Below are positions 29,324-36,533 of a stretch of DNA of 38,779 bases, piece by piece. Location: positions 1 through 38,779 of the IMG/VR virus record IMGVR_UViG_3300036827_000153; one strand, given 5' to 3'. Numbering within the stretch: the stretch's first letter is position 1; each line of letters begins with the position of its first letter. This DNA is from a virus. The notes beneath the pieces are model-generated. The model searched no databases. It worked only from the letters and a program-made list of their open reading frames with translations, and had not been told where the DNA came from. Both the position numbers and the translations under genes were made by a program.

Positions 29324-30827
29324 ATGCTGCCTTCCTTAACCTGTCTACATTATTGGCCGTTGACATCACTTTTTTCGCGACCGCCTCATCATCACGCCTG
29401 CCCGTTGCCCGCACAATCATGGTACGGTCAATCAATGCAATTTTGATTGCATCGTACATCGTGTCTGCAATGTCGTCCCACCGGTGTACATTGTTTGCCG
29501 TGATCTTGCTACAATGGTCAATAAACATCTTGGTATGTCCACCATAGGTCGGCAAACTGATAAGCCCCCGTGCCACATAGGGCTGCGCTTCTAGAAACCG
29601 GCTTGTCTTGTCACCGCTCGCCTTCGTCCGCTCAATGTCAATGACCTGCATCCCTTGGTACTTCTTAAGCACTGATGACAATGTCACGCCCGTTGATTTC
29701 TTCTCGATCGCTATTACTTGGGGCTTCACCTTGTGCTTGCAACAGGTCGCATAAAAATTAAGAAACGAACCCTCAAGGTCCTTGGGCTCAATCCGGATTT
29801 CCCAGCAGTCCATGCAATGGAGCGCATATTCACCGGTCTCAATGTCCCCGACCTTGATTTTATAGAGCCCCCAAAAACTAAACACGCTCGCATCATTGTA
29901 TGACTTGTTCGTTTCCGCCGTGTCAACCGTAACAAACGTACATAAAATCTCGGGCTCAATGTCATGCGTCCTAAACCATTCTTCTTTAAAGATACCGCCG
30001 CCCGCAGGCTGTGGGTCCTGTTGAAACTGGGCGGCGAACACATAGGGTGATTTCTCTTGCATTGACCTTAATGCAACAAGGCCATGCATGGTGGGATGCA
30101 ATGCGTTCCCTGCCACATCAATTGCCGGGATAATTACTGTTTTCCATTCGCCGGTCTTGATAAGCTTCGCCGCAAGGTCGTCATCATGAAGCCGTTGACC
30201 AATAAACACAATTGGAGTAATGGGAGAGTTAACGCGCGACTGCAACGTGTTGTCGTACCAGTCATTAATGCTTTCTCTAACAACATCTGACGTAACTTCT
30301 GTAGGCTTGTGTATATCATCAATAACAATAGCCCCACCAAATCGAGGACAAGAGTTAATGCCAGCGCCACGGCCAGTGATAGACCCGCCAGCACCGGCTG
30401 CATAGATGCTGCCACCTTGTTCAGTCTCAAAATTGTCTTTCGCACTCGTGTCCCCTTTCAGGCTTATTTTAAACGTCTCTTGGTACTCACGCATTTCAAT
30501 GATGGACTTGATAGTTTGTGTTTGTTTCTTGGCAAGGGAATGCGCATAACTCACATAAAGGAAATTGGAATCAGGCCATTGTGCCATTGCCCATGCCACA
30601 AAATGGATGACAAGCTCGGTCTTGCCATATCGAGGGGGGACATTGATAATGAGCCGCTTGGTCTCACCATCAAATACTTTTTCGAGTTCTTTACAAATCG
30701 TGACCAAGTGTGATTCACGCCCGGGCGGGAAAGACAACTCGAATTTTCTCCCGGTACGCAAATAATAAAAGACCTGCGTAAAGTGCAACAATGAATCTAC
30801 CAGGCGTTGTTCATGGCTCTTACTCAT
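29313..30827 (-). CDS. terL: Terminase large subunit
   Basis: The 504-residue protein has an N-terminal ATPase with Walker A PPRYGKT at residues 64-70, Walker B AIVIDD at 166-171, and SYAHSLAKKQ between them as in phage terminases. A C-terminal RNase H-like nuclease begins around TFVTVDTAETNKSYNDASVF (first catalytic Asp), with a later acidic site in IAIEKKSTG and a final HRWDDIADTMYDAI. It drives and cuts headful DNA packaging with the small subunit. The start at 30827 is preferred; a longer frame to 30881 lies inside the preceding gene. Confidence 0.9.
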   Translation of the reverse strand: MSKSHEQRLVDSLLHFTQVFYYLRTGRKFELSFPPGRESHLVTICKELEKVFDGETKRLIINVPPRYGKTELVIHFVAWAMAQWPDSNFLYVSYAHSLAKKQTQTIKSIIEMREYQETFKISLKGDTSAKDNFETEQGGSIYAAGAGGSITGRGAGINSCPRFGGAIVIDDIHKPTEVTSDVVRESINDWYDNTLQSRVNSPITPIVFIGQRLHDDDLAAKLIKTGEWKTVIIPAIDVAGNALHPTMHGLVALRSMQEKSPYVFAAQFQQDPQPAGGGIFKEEWFRTHDIEPEILCTFVTVDTAETNKSYNDASVFSFWGLYKIKVGDIETGEYALHCMDCWEIRIEPKDLEGSFLNFYATCCKHKVKPQVIAIEKKSTGVTLSSVLKKYQGMQVIDIERTKASGDKTSRFLEAQPYVARGLISLPTYGGHTKMFIDHCSKITANNVHRWDDIADTMYDAIKIALIDRTMIVRATGRRDDEAVAKKVMSTANNVDRLRKAAYGK

Positions 30828-31116
30828 GCAATTTCTCACTGGACATAAAAGATATGGTCGTTCCTTCCTGTTTATTAACAAATTTACTCAATGCAGAAAC
30901 GTCATTCAGAAACTCGTCTAAATCATCAATATCAAACGTTTGCGCCATCGCAGACAATGTCATTGCCATTGCGGAGAGATAACACATGAACTGATATTTT
31001 CTTTTTACGAAAAGATGGGCATTCTCTGCAAAGACTGCTGTTATCTTCTTATGTATCTCTAAAGCTTTCTCAATAATTTCAGTATCATTAAATTTCTTGT
31101 CTGCCATTGTGTCCAT
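30820..31116 (-). CDS. Small helical protein, 98 aa
   Basis: The product has a charged N-terminal helix (EIIEKALEIHKKITAVFAEN), a central helix of small and hydrophobic residues (FMCYLSAMAMTLSAMAQTF) and an acidic helix (DIDDLDEFLNDVSAL). The layout resembles the early-region small proteins at 6419 and 6709. It overlaps the terminase start by 8 bp. The start may be 31116 or 31107. Function unknown. Confidence 0.5.
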   Translation of the reverse strand: MDTMADKKFNDTEIIEKALEIHKKITAVFAENAHLFVKRKYQFMCYLSAMAMTLSAMAQTFDIDDLDEFLNDVSALSKFVNKQEGTTISFMSSEKLHE

Positions 31117-31128
31117 CGCCCCTGTTGA

Positions 31129-31308
31129 TTAATAGAAAAGTAACCGAAACATTTTAACATTTATAAATAAACTAGAAAACATCACCACCAGTCCCCAGTA
31201 AATAATACAAACTAAATGTTCTTCATTTGCTATTGCTTTGACATACATCACAGACGAGACAATTAATAGAACAAGTTGAATCAATAAAATATAAAGACCT
31301 TCTGTCAT
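31129..31308 (-). CDS. Small membrane protein with two spans, 59 aa
   Basis: ATG at 31308 overlaps the preceding stop by ATGA. The product has two hydrophobic segments (LYILLIQLVLLIVSSVMYV and VCIIYWGLVVMFSSLFI) joined by a short charged loop, so it should form a membrane hairpin. It could be a holin-like or exclusion protein; the main lysis cassette lies about 2 kb upstream. Confidence 0.5.
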   Translation of the reverse strand: MTEGLYILLIQLVLLIVSSVMYVKAIANEEHLVCIIYWGLVVMFSSLFINVKMFRLLFY

Positions 31309-31511
31309 TCTGGTTTCCCCTTTACCCGCATGTTCCATGCCTCGATGGCTTCATCCGGCGTATAACGTTCCCCGCCAGCAGCATCACAAGAGGCGCATCG
31401 AATCTCATCAGCAAGATGTTTTACACGACAATGGTTCACCATATTAAAATAAAGGTCATCTGACCCACAAAAAGGACAGGGCTTTAATAGAGGGCCATCT
31501 TCATCAGTCAT
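31305..31511 (-). CDS. Lar-like restriction alleviation protein
   Basis: The 68-residue protein matches the Lar family: LKPCPFCGSDDL near the N-terminus, IRCASCDAAGG in the middle and a DEAIEAWNMR end. Lar of the Rac prophage modulates the EcoKI type I restriction-modification enzyme so that incoming DNA escapes cutting. The two CxxC pairs bind zinc. Here it sits in the late-strand accessory group near terminase, so protection may be of progeny DNA, or the gene may have its own promoter. Confidence 0.7.
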   Translation of the reverse strand: MTDEDGPLLKPCPFCGSDDLYFNMVNHCRVKHLADEIRCASCDAAGGERYTPDEAIEAWNMRVKGKPE

Positions 31512-31588
31512 TTCTTTTCCAATGGAGGATTAATTAAGTCTATGGTCTGGCGCATGAGGGAATTTGTCGACATTAGTCCTTTATTCAT
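31508..31588 (-). CDS. Possible miniprotein, 26 aa
   Basis: A 26-codon frame joins the zinc-finger gene above and the Lar-like gene below, ending in ATGA with the latter. It may be translated by coupling, but the ribosome site is weak and the product (basic ends, NPPLEKK) shows no motif. It could simply be a leader. Confidence 0.25.
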   Translation of the reverse strand: MNKGLMSTNSLMRQTIDLINPPLEKK

Positions 31589-31591
31589 TTT

Positions 31592-31768
31592 TTAAATCTC
31601 ATCTACCAAACGAATAAAACTTCTTGCCAACATTTCTATGTCTTTTTTAAGTACTTTTATTTCAGTTACTATTTGTACCTGATGATGACAATTTTCGCAA
31701 AGATGTCCAACAACATGCGACCAAGGGGTCGCATCACATTTACATAATACACATGTTTCTAAACTCAT
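31592..31768 (-). CDS. Small zinc-finger protein, 58 aa
   Basis: The N-terminal half has CVLCKCDATPWSHVVGHLCENCHH, with two CxxC pairs and adjacent His to bind zinc; the C-terminal half is a single helix (VTEIKVLKKDIEMLARSFIRL). The start overlaps the small terminase stop by ATGA. Function unknown; DNA binding or partner of terminase are possibilities without direct support. Confidence 0.55.
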   Translation of the reverse strand: MSLETCVLCKCDATPWSHVVGHLCENCHHQVQIVTEIKVLKKDIEMLARSFIRLVDEI

Positions 31769-32133
31769 TTATACTTTTCCTCTGCATTACGTATGCGTCT
31801 TACGGTCTCGTCATCGACTTTTAAATTGATGCTCGCATCGAAATTGTCACGCCATTTTGCTTGCGTTTTAAGATAAAATATTTGTGCAGTCACATTGCCA
31901 AGGTCTATATTTTTAAGCAAGGCATTCGTAACATGTGAAACACCTTTTGCTCTTCCTCTTTTTACAGCATCTTCTAATTCCTGGAACTCATTTTTTTTAT
32001 TGTGGAACGTAGATATGCCAATTCCAATACAAAGCGCGATGTCCTGCTGCTCCATTCCACGCGATGCAAGCTCTTCAACTTTCTTAATGATTTCTTTAGT
32101 GGGGACCCACGGCTTTTTGCCAACTTTTGCCAT
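31765..32133 (-). CDS. terS: Terminase small subunit
   Basis: The 122-residue protein has an N-terminal helix-turn-helix (KEIIKKVEELASRGMEQQDIALCIGIGISTFHNKK) and a VSHVTNALLKNIDLGNVTAQIFYLKTQAKWRD segment. The GNVTAQIFYLKT...WRD motif is characteristic of one group of small terminase subunits, which recognise the packaging site and load the large subunit. The large-subunit gene is four to five small genes downstream. ATG at 32133 is preferred over an ATG at 32148. Confidence 0.7.
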   Translation of the reverse strand: MAKVGKKPWVPTKEIIKKVEELASRGMEQQDIALCIGIGISTFHNKKNEFQELEDAVKRGRAKGVSHVTNALLKNIDLGNVTAQIFYLKTQAKWRDNFDASINLKVDDETVRRIRNAEEKYK

Positions 32134-32151
32134 TTCACACCTCGACATTTG

Positions 32152-32358
32152 TTATTTCATTATGCCCCAATCATCAGCAATCAAATCGTCCCATAAAGGA
32201 ATATATTCGCGCAATGACACGCCAGAAGAAGAATGGTTAACTAAATACAATTTAGAATATATTGAATCAATAATGATATAAAGGTCATCCCAATTTGCAT
32301 TATACCTTTTTATTCTGCTCATCGAAGTGGCATTTCTTAATATCTCTGAGATCAACAT
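32152..32358 (-). CDS. Hypothetical small protein, 68 aa
   Basis: The start overlaps the previous stop as TAATG; an internal ATG at 32322 is an alternative. The product has RYNANWDDLYIIIDSIYSKLYL and REYIPLWDDLIADDWGIM, an acidic, aromatic C-terminus. No family recognised. Part of the leftward packaging operon. Confidence 0.45.
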   Translation of the reverse strand: MLISEILRNATSMSRIKRYNANWDDLYIIIDSIYSKLYLVNHSSSGVSLREYIPLWDDLIADDWGIMK

Positions 32359-32615
32359 TATTTGTTTTCTCCGGCCTGTTTCTCAATTTCTTCGTCCAAT
32401 ATTTTCTCGGCCTCACTGTCAGATATTTTCCCACTTATTTTCTTGATGGCCTTCTTGGCCTTCGTATAAGACGGTGACCCCTTTTCTAAATAATTGGGCG
32501 GCTCGACAATGACAGTCTTGCCAACGCCGTCGCACACGTCACAGTCTACCAAGATCATGCCGCCCCCCATGACTTTACCTGACCCACCGCATGGCACGCA
32601 CCGCTTTCTCGCCAT
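32358..32615 (-). CDS. Small protein with DnaJ-type zinc motif, 85 aa
   Basis: The N-terminus has CVPCGGSGKVMGGG and CDVCDGVGKT, two CxxCxGxG motifs as in the DnaJ zinc domain. A middle linker with proline precedes a basic-acidic helix (AKKAIKKISGKISDSEAEKIL). AAGGAG lies upstream of the ATG. It is the first gene of the leftward operon that contains both terminase subunits. Confidence 0.6.
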   Translation of the reverse strand: MARKRCVPCGGSGKVMGGGMILVDCDVCDGVGKTVIVEPPNYLEKGSPSYTKAKKAIKKISGKISDSEAEKILDEEIEKQAGENK

Positions 32616-32635
32616 AAAAAAACTCCTTAAATTGA

Positions 32636-32660
32636 TTACTAATTATACACTTAATCCATT
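32636..32660 (-). promoter_or_regulatory. Possible promoter of the packaging operon
   Basis: Reading leftward, TATAAT (32647-32642) lies about 25 bp before the ATG at 32615 in the gap between two divergent genes. A good -35 element is not seen, so activity may need an activator. This is the only place where the leftward transcript toward terminase, portal and capsid could begin anew after the lysis region. Confidence 0.35.
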
Positions 32661-32726
32661 AATAATAAAGCATTGACTGGAGAACATAAAATGATAACCT
32701 GTCACTAATTATAAAGAGGAGACAAC

Positions 32727-32969
32727 ATGAACGTAAATTTCGATACTTTCAAATTTGTAAAACGAGCGACGCACGCGGGCTTTACGGAAGAACAAGCCGC
32801 TTTCCAAGCCGAAGAAATGGCACTTTTATTAAAAGAGGAGCTTGCTACTAAAAAAGACATTCAGCAATTAGAGAAGGACATAGAACACATAAAAAATGAC
32901 ATTATTATTCGACTTGGTACTTTAATGGTCGTCGGGATGGGCCTTTTAGGATTTATCCTAAAACATTAA
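32727..32969 (+). CDS. DUF1640-like small coiled-coil membrane protein, second copy
   Basis: The 80-residue product has the family pattern clearly: FDTFKFVKRATHAGFTEEQAAFQAEEM, then LATKKDIQQLEKDIEHIKND (coiled coil) and a C-terminal membrane span (LGTLMVVGMGLLGFIL). GAGGAGA precedes the ATG. It is alone on the + strand between leftward genes and its end overlaps the end of the holin-like gene by 4 bp. This isolated position with its own start region suggests an accessory gene. The other copy is at 322-579. Confidence 0.7.
   Translation: MNVNFDTFKFVKRATHAGFTEEQAAFQAEEMALLLKEELATKKDIQQLEKDIEHIKNDIIIRLGTLMVVGMGLLGFILKH
32943..32963. terminator. Stem-loop at the convergent gene ends
   Basis: TTTTAGGA (32944-32951) and TCCTAAAA (32956-32963) are perfect 8-bp arms with a 4-nt loop, overlapping the end of the DUF1640-like gene and just before the end of the convergent holin-like gene. 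A/T-rich flanks give some support for two-way termination, but there is no classic T-run after the stem. Confidence 0.35.
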
Positions 32970-33223
32970 CCCAACAATTTCTTTTTTGCTAAATGGTATG
33001 TCCCGAAACCAAACAACAGATAGACCAGGTTCATGATGTCACCCGGGTCAATAGGGAACGGCGTAATTTCGTGGGTCTCGAGGACCTGAAGCGACCATTC
33101 TAAATTTACGACTACCAATTGAGGGATATAATAGAGTGCCACGCAAAAACCGGCTGTCCACCCAAGCAATGGTTGCCAGAGAGATTCAAACCCATTGAAC
33201 GCCTTCCCTTTTTGTTCGTCCAT
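32966..33223 (-). CDS. Holin-like protein of the 3-TM family
   Basis: The 85-residue product has SLWQPLLGWTAGFCVALYYIPQLVVV and a C-terminal segment DIMNLVYLLFGFGTYHLAKKK, matching the 3-TM holin family (PF11351) found in phages and gene transfer agents: a WxRPxxGW-type first span, a polar middle, and a last helix with GLG/GFGxxRxxEK-like ending. It should form pores in the inner membrane that time lysis. ATG at 33223 follows AGGAGAGTG and is preferred over 33256. Confidence 0.7.
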   Translation of the reverse strand: MDEQKGKAFNGFESLWQPLLGWTAGFCVALYYIPQLVVVNLEWSLQVLETHEITPFPIDPGDIMNLVYLLFGFGTYHLAKKKLLG

Positions 33224-33228
33224 TTTTG

Positions 33229-33432
33229 TCACTCTCCTATTATTTTCCCTTTGCAAAACATTTCTAACGCCCTACTAAGCGTATTGTACTCGGTTGTCGT
33301 CAAAGGATAAATCTCATCTTTTTTGCCTAAAACAAAAAAACCAGAAGGTTCAGTAGGCGAACTAAGGTCTAAGCGCAGCATGTTGATTTTATCCGCATTG
33401 ACCCATAACGTTGGGCTTACCTGTAATAACAT
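33229..33432 (-). CDS. Hypothetical small protein, 67 aa
   Basis: The ATG overlaps the lysozyme-like stop (TAATG). The product predicts short strands (WVNADKINMLRLDL; GFFVLGKKDEIYPL) and a helix. It lies between the lysozyme-like and holin-like genes but shows no spanin or anti-holin features. Function unknown. Confidence 0.45.
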   Translation of the reverse strand: MLLQVSPTLWVNADKINMLRLDLSSPTEPSGFFVLGKKDEIYPLTTTEYNTLSRALEMFCKGKIIGE

Positions 33433-33776
33433 TATAGTTCTCCAATCCACATGTCTGCCAAAATAATGCCCGAAAACTTGATGGCACGCAGGGTCTTTCC
33501 TCGGTCACTTTCATGTAAAAAATGATAAGCTGCTGGGCCATAATCATCCTGCTCAAGTGCAGCCAATGCCTCTTTGCAATTGAAAAAACCTTGCACACCC
33601 ATATTGAAACAAATACCAATCAAAGCTATCTGGCGGTTTTCACTCAATCGCCCAAAACAAGGGAGCCAAGCCAGAAGTTTGTCAGTAAAATAGGTAATAT
33701 CATCATCTATAAATTGCTGGTGGTCTTTACTAAAATCTAATAAAGCCTTAAGTCTCTGCTTTCCTTCCGGTGTCAT
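33432..33776 (-). CDS. Lysozyme-like (GH24-type) protein lacking the catalytic N-terminal part
   Basis: The 114-residue product aligns in character with the C-terminal lobe of T4-type lysozymes: WLPCFGRLSENRQIALIGICFNMGVQGFFN, then ALAALEQDDYGPAAYHFL and TLRAIKFSGIILADMW. The N-terminal lobe with the catalytic Glu (E11 in T4 lysozyme), Asp and Thr is missing. The start is firm: AAGGAGGG lies 7 nt upstream of ATG 33776, and the frame above carries no such motif. It may be non-hydrolytic, a regulator of lysis, or a degenerate endolysin. Confidence 0.6.
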   Translation of the reverse strand: MTPEGKQRLKALLDFSKDHQQFIDDDITYFTDKLLAWLPCFGRLSENRQIALIGICFNMGVQGFFNCKEALAALEQDDYGPAAYHFLHESDRGKTLRAIKFSGIILADMWIGEL

Positions 33777-33837
33777 TAGGTTTCCCTCCTTGGCCGTCCA
33801 AACAGCATAGCACACTGTCGGCCAAGGGGAAGTAAGC

Positions 33838-34008
33838 TCATTTGAGTAGTAGGCTGAGATAAGCGTATATCATCCAGAACATAGCCATCCATTGCCACAT
33901 GTTCCATTTTTTATGGTCCGATGGTCTGATGCAATCGCCAATATAAAACAACCCGGCCACTATTAAAAAAAGAGCTGAGGTGATAATGCAGATATAAAAT
34001 TCACTCAT
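33838..34008 (-). CDS. Two-span membrane protein (holin-like), 56 aa
   Basis: The product has two hydrophobic stretches (FYICIITSALFLIVAGLFYIG and WQWMAMFWMIYAYLSLLL) joined by CIRPSDHKKWN, giving a membrane hairpin with a basic loop. The ATG follows directly after the stop of the exported-protein gene and is upstream of the lysozyme-like gene. Its position suits a class II holin or antiholin partner to the 3-TM holin-like protein. Confidence 0.5.
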   Translation of the reverse strand: MSEFYICIITSALFLIVAGLFYIGDCIRPSDHKKWNMWQWMAMFWMIYAYLSLLLK

Positions 34009-34536
34009 CTAAGGACGCGCCGGGACATACAGCTTGGCCGTTTTCTTGATCGACATATTGACAGCACCCTGTACCGTTGTCGTCGCAACGATCGGATAAG
34101 TACCGGGCGCTTGGGGCTGCGGATAAATTGCAAATGATGCGCTGGTCTTAAAATTGCTTTGGTCTGGCAAGACGCAACTGCGCCCGGTATTTGTCCTTGT
34201 ATCAAACGATTCGACTTCCATTTTAAAACTAATGGGCAATGGCCGGTGTTCAGAATAACTTTCTACTTCCAACTCATGTTCTGATTCTACGCGAACGGAC
34301 TGGCCGGGATAAGTATAGGTATCTTTAACATCTGCCCATACCCTTACGACCCCGTTCGACATCTTGTCCTTTTTTTTTTCTTTCACACTTGCGCAACCTG
34401 ATTCTTCTCGAATTTCACAAGTTGAATTAGCACTACAACTATACGTTTCTTCTAACATCTCAACACCGTCTAGCATCCAGGACAAAGCAGGTGACGACGA
34501 CATCAAAAGGCCAACCATCAATAATAATTTTTTCAT
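34009..34536 (-). CDS. Exported protein with CX5C motif, paralogue of 34533-35075
   Basis: A Sec signal peptide is clear: KK, hydrophobic core LLLMVGLLM, cleavage likely after PALS (residue 19). The mature part has CSANSTC (C-x5-C) near its start and further Cys (ESGCASV, SCVLP), suiting disulfides in the periplasm. It is beta-rich and ends YPIVATTTVQGAVN...KLYVPA, closely paralleling the neighbour's YPILASTTLEGDAK...ILYVTA. The start overlaps the neighbour's stop by ATGA. Function unknown; the lysis genes follow directly. Confidence 0.65.
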   Translation of the reverse strand: MKKLLLMVGLLMSSSPALSWMLDGVEMLEETYSCSANSTCEIREESGCASVKEKKKDKMSNGVVRVWADVKDTYTYPGQSVRVESEHELEVESYSEHRPLPISFKMEVESFDTRTNTGRSCVLPDQSNFKTSASFAIYPQPQAPGTYPIVATTTVQGAVNMSIKKTAKLYVPARP

Positions 34537-35075
34537 TTTTTTGCTCCCGCTGTAACATAAAGAATTGCCGAATTTGTCACATGGCGCTTTGCGTCCCCTT
34601 CAAGCGTCGTAGAAGCTAGAATAGGATAATCACCTATTTTGTTTTTTTCTGTGTACAAGGCAAGCCCTATCGAGTCAGTGCCATAGCCGCCCGCCTCAAC
34701 TTCTACCTTTCGCCAGAAAGTCATCGAATCTTCACCGCATTTTATTTCAAATGTGAAAGAATAATATTGGGTTTTATTGGTGTCATTAGGAAGCCCCACA
34801 GAAAATGTACCAAAGAGTTTGCCCAGATAATTAACAGGAAAATAAGCGGCCTCGACATGCGAGCCAACATAGGGGTCCCTATTAGTTTGAAGAGAAACCA
34901 GGCCCTCCATCGAAAACGCGGCGGCATCACAAACGTGTTTCCCTTTACAAATGATTTTTGTTTCAATCACTCTGATGCCTTTTCCTTCCAACGAGAACGC
35001 GTTTAAGCTTGACAAAGACAACAATAGCAAAGATAACAATGAGAGCAAGAATGAGATGGGCTGCTTTTTTTTCAT
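34533..35075 (-). CDS. Exported protein with CX5C motif, paralogue of 34009-34536
   Basis: It has KKK, a long leucine-rich core (FLLSLLSLLLLSLSS) and a likely cleavage after LNA (residue 26). CKGKHVC gives the same C-x5-C spacing as the neighbour. The body is beta-rich and the C-terminus carries DYPILASTTLEGDAKRHVT and ILYVTA. The 180-residue product is probably periplasmic or outer-membrane associated. AAAGGAAAT precedes the ATG. Roles such as superinfection exclusion, envelope modification or lysis support are possible; none is shown. Confidence 0.65.
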   Translation of the reverse strand: MKKKQPISFLLSLLSLLLLSLSSLNAFSLEGKGIRVIETKIICKGKHVCDAAAFSMEGLVSLQTNRDPYVGSHVEAAYFPVNYLGKLFGTFSVGLPNDTNKTQYYSFTFEIKCGEDSMTFWRKVEVEAGGYGTDSIGLALYTEKNKIGDYPILASTTLEGDAKRHVTNSAILYVTAGAKK

Positions 35076-35134
35076 CTAAAAATTTCCTTTTTTATTGTAT
35101 TTAAAACGCGAGTATAAACATCGGGCAGAAAAAC

Positions 35135-35455
35135 TCAATTCAAATCAGCGGTTTCTTCATCAGGGAGCGCACAGCGCTTACCAAACCCTAAAATTATCTC
35201 TTCAGATACTGCACATTCAATGATGGCCTTTTCTAAAAAGCTACCACGTAATTTTATCCAGTCCTCCCCTGCTTGATGATAATATTTAATAAGTGCATCC
35301 ATAATAATAAATTCAAGAGAAAGCACAAAGGCATGTTCACTTTCTGGCTCTTGAAAGCTCAATAAAAGGACTTTTCCACCAATACATGAAACAGAAATGT
35401 CATCATTTAATATTGTCATTTTTCCATATTTTTCTAAATATTCTTCTTCCGTCAT
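35135..35455 (-). CDS. Hypothetical protein, paralogue of 35452-35745
   Basis: ATG at 35455 overlaps the neighbour's stop by ATGA and is preferred over 35470. The 106-residue product starts TEEEYLEKYGK, similar to the neighbour's TRQEFYEKYSS, and both continue with a leucine/aspartate segment, a strand and a helix with YYHQ or YRQE. This suggests tandem duplication. The C-terminal third (VSEEIILGFGKRCALPDEE) is distinct. No family recognised. Confidence 0.5.
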   Translation of the reverse strand: MTEEEYLEKYGKMTILNDDISVSCIGGKVLLLSFQEPESEHAFVLSLEFIIMDALIKYYHQAGEDWIKLRGSFLEKAIIECAVSEEIILGFGKRCALPDEETADLN

Positions 35456-35745
35456 GCCATCAACTCCCATATGTTCTTTCTAAAATACTCGTCAAACTCC
35501 GTTGGCACGGCCTGTTGTTCAGGAGTTTCATATTTAATGGCAACCATGACACGTTCCCAATCGCGGTAAAATTCTTGCCGATAAGCAACGATTGCATCAA
35601 ATTGAGGCCGAAAAAGAAATATACGAGGATGTTCCTGAGGCCGTGTCCAATGAATGCTCGTCACAATGCCATTAAACCGCATATGGAGATCGTTCCCCAA
35701 ACACCGAGGACTTGAATATTTTTCATAAAATTCTTGTCGTGTCAT
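35452..35745 (-). CDS. Hypothetical protein, paralogue of 35135-35455
   Basis: The 97-residue product has an acidic-aromatic N-terminus (TRQEFYEKYSS), FNGIVTSIHWTRPQ, and a helix region (DAIVAYRQEFYRDWERVM). It shares the start pattern and approximate layout with the next gene. AAGGACGAGGACA precedes the ATG. Function unknown. Confidence 0.5.
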   Translation of the reverse strand: MTRQEFYEKYSSPRCLGNDLHMRFNGIVTSIHWTRPQEHPRIFLFRPQFDAIVAYRQEFYRDWERVMVAIKYETPEQQAVPTEFDEYFRKNIWELMA

Positions 35746-35768
35746 TGTCCTCGTCCTTTGGCTGTCGC

Positions 35769-36023
35769 CTAAACATCATTAACATTGGCTTCTCCGATAT
35801 GTTCCTCGTCCTTTATCTTTCTCTGCAATTCATCGAGCCCATAATTAAGTGCTTGCAAAAAATGCTCTAATGACAAGCCATTATGCACAAAGCCTGTGCG
35901 AAGAGGTTTTTTATCCATTGAAAGATTAGTCGCCGTTAACCCAATTACGCAAGGCCCTATCACAGATACGGAGTCGTCTTGTCTCAGTACACTAAAATCA
36001 AACCTATATCTAAATTTGTTCAT
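35769..36023 (-). CDS. Hypothetical small protein, 84 aa
   Basis: The product has strands (FRYRFDFSVLRQDDSVSVIGP) and a C-terminal helix (LEHFLQALNYGLDELQRKIKDEE). It belongs to the leftward chain between the VRR-NUC nuclease and the lysis region. No family recognised; the ribosome site is weak. Confidence 0.5.
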   Translation of the reverse strand: MNKFRYRFDFSVLRQDDSVSVIGPCVIGLTATNLSMDKKPLRTGFVHNGLSLEHFLQALNYGLDELQRKIKDEEHIGEANVNDV

Positions 36024-36032
36024 TCGCTCTCA

Positions 36033-36122
36033 CTAAATAATTTGGCGGCCTCTAGGTTTCTTCAGGCAGGCATTAACACTGGCCATATCTCCATGCCCTT
36101 TACACCGCCCCCGGCCAGTCAT
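36033..36122 (-). CDS. Possible miniprotein, 29 aa
   Basis: A 29-codon frame fills part of the gap between the VRR-NUC gene and the next gene and encodes a basic, Cys-containing product (TGRGRCKGHGDM; LKKPRGRQ). No clear ribosome site was found. It may be translated by coupling or be chance. Confidence 0.25.
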   Translation of the reverse strand: MTGRGRCKGHGDMASVNACLKKPRGRQII

Positions 36123-36154
36123 GAGGGCCTTGTCAGGCCACCCGCTTTATACCA

Positions 36155-36517
36155 TCAGTCTGGCAACGGTGCCAAGCCCAAATAGTCTACAACGATCGCC
36201 TTGGCCTGCTCTGCTCCTTTTGCGACCTCGGCCCTGTAGCCCTCCTTACGCAGGAAATCGATCCATTCCTGTTGCTTTTCCGAGATTGTACTTCCAGACA
36301 CCCTTTTAAGCTCGATATAGAGCCCGTGGTACAACGATCTTGGCAATGGAATACATAGGTCAGGCACCCCAGGTGAGACCCCGGTGCGCTTGAACTTGAC
36401 GGCCTCGACAATGTCCCGCTTCCCGCCGTTCGGCACGGCGTAGTGTCGGATGTCCTTGATTTGCAACCAGGCAACAAGTAACGCCTGTTCCTCGTCCTCA
36501 CTTTTAATGATTCGCAT
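36155..36517 (-). CDS. VRR-NUC domain nuclease
   Basis: The 120-residue protein covers one VRR-NUC domain of the PD-(D/E)xK superfamily: E at EEQALLVAWLQ, HYAVPNGGKR, then GVSPGVPDLCIPLP (catalytic Asp) and GLYIELKRVSG (ExK), ending with a helix and YRAEVAKGAEQAKAIV. Such phage nucleases cut branched or damaged DNA and often lie near replication or packaging genes. AGGAGGCC precedes the ATG. The gene is directly downstream of the iteron-like region. Confidence 0.8.
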   Translation of the reverse strand: MRIIKSEDEEQALLVAWLQIKDIRHYAVPNGGKRDIVEAVKFKRTGVSPGVPDLCIPLPRSLYHGLYIELKRVSGSTISEKQQEWIDFLRKEGYRAEVAKGAEQAKAIVVDYLGLAPLPD

Positions 36518-36533
36518 CTGGCCTCCTTGCCAT

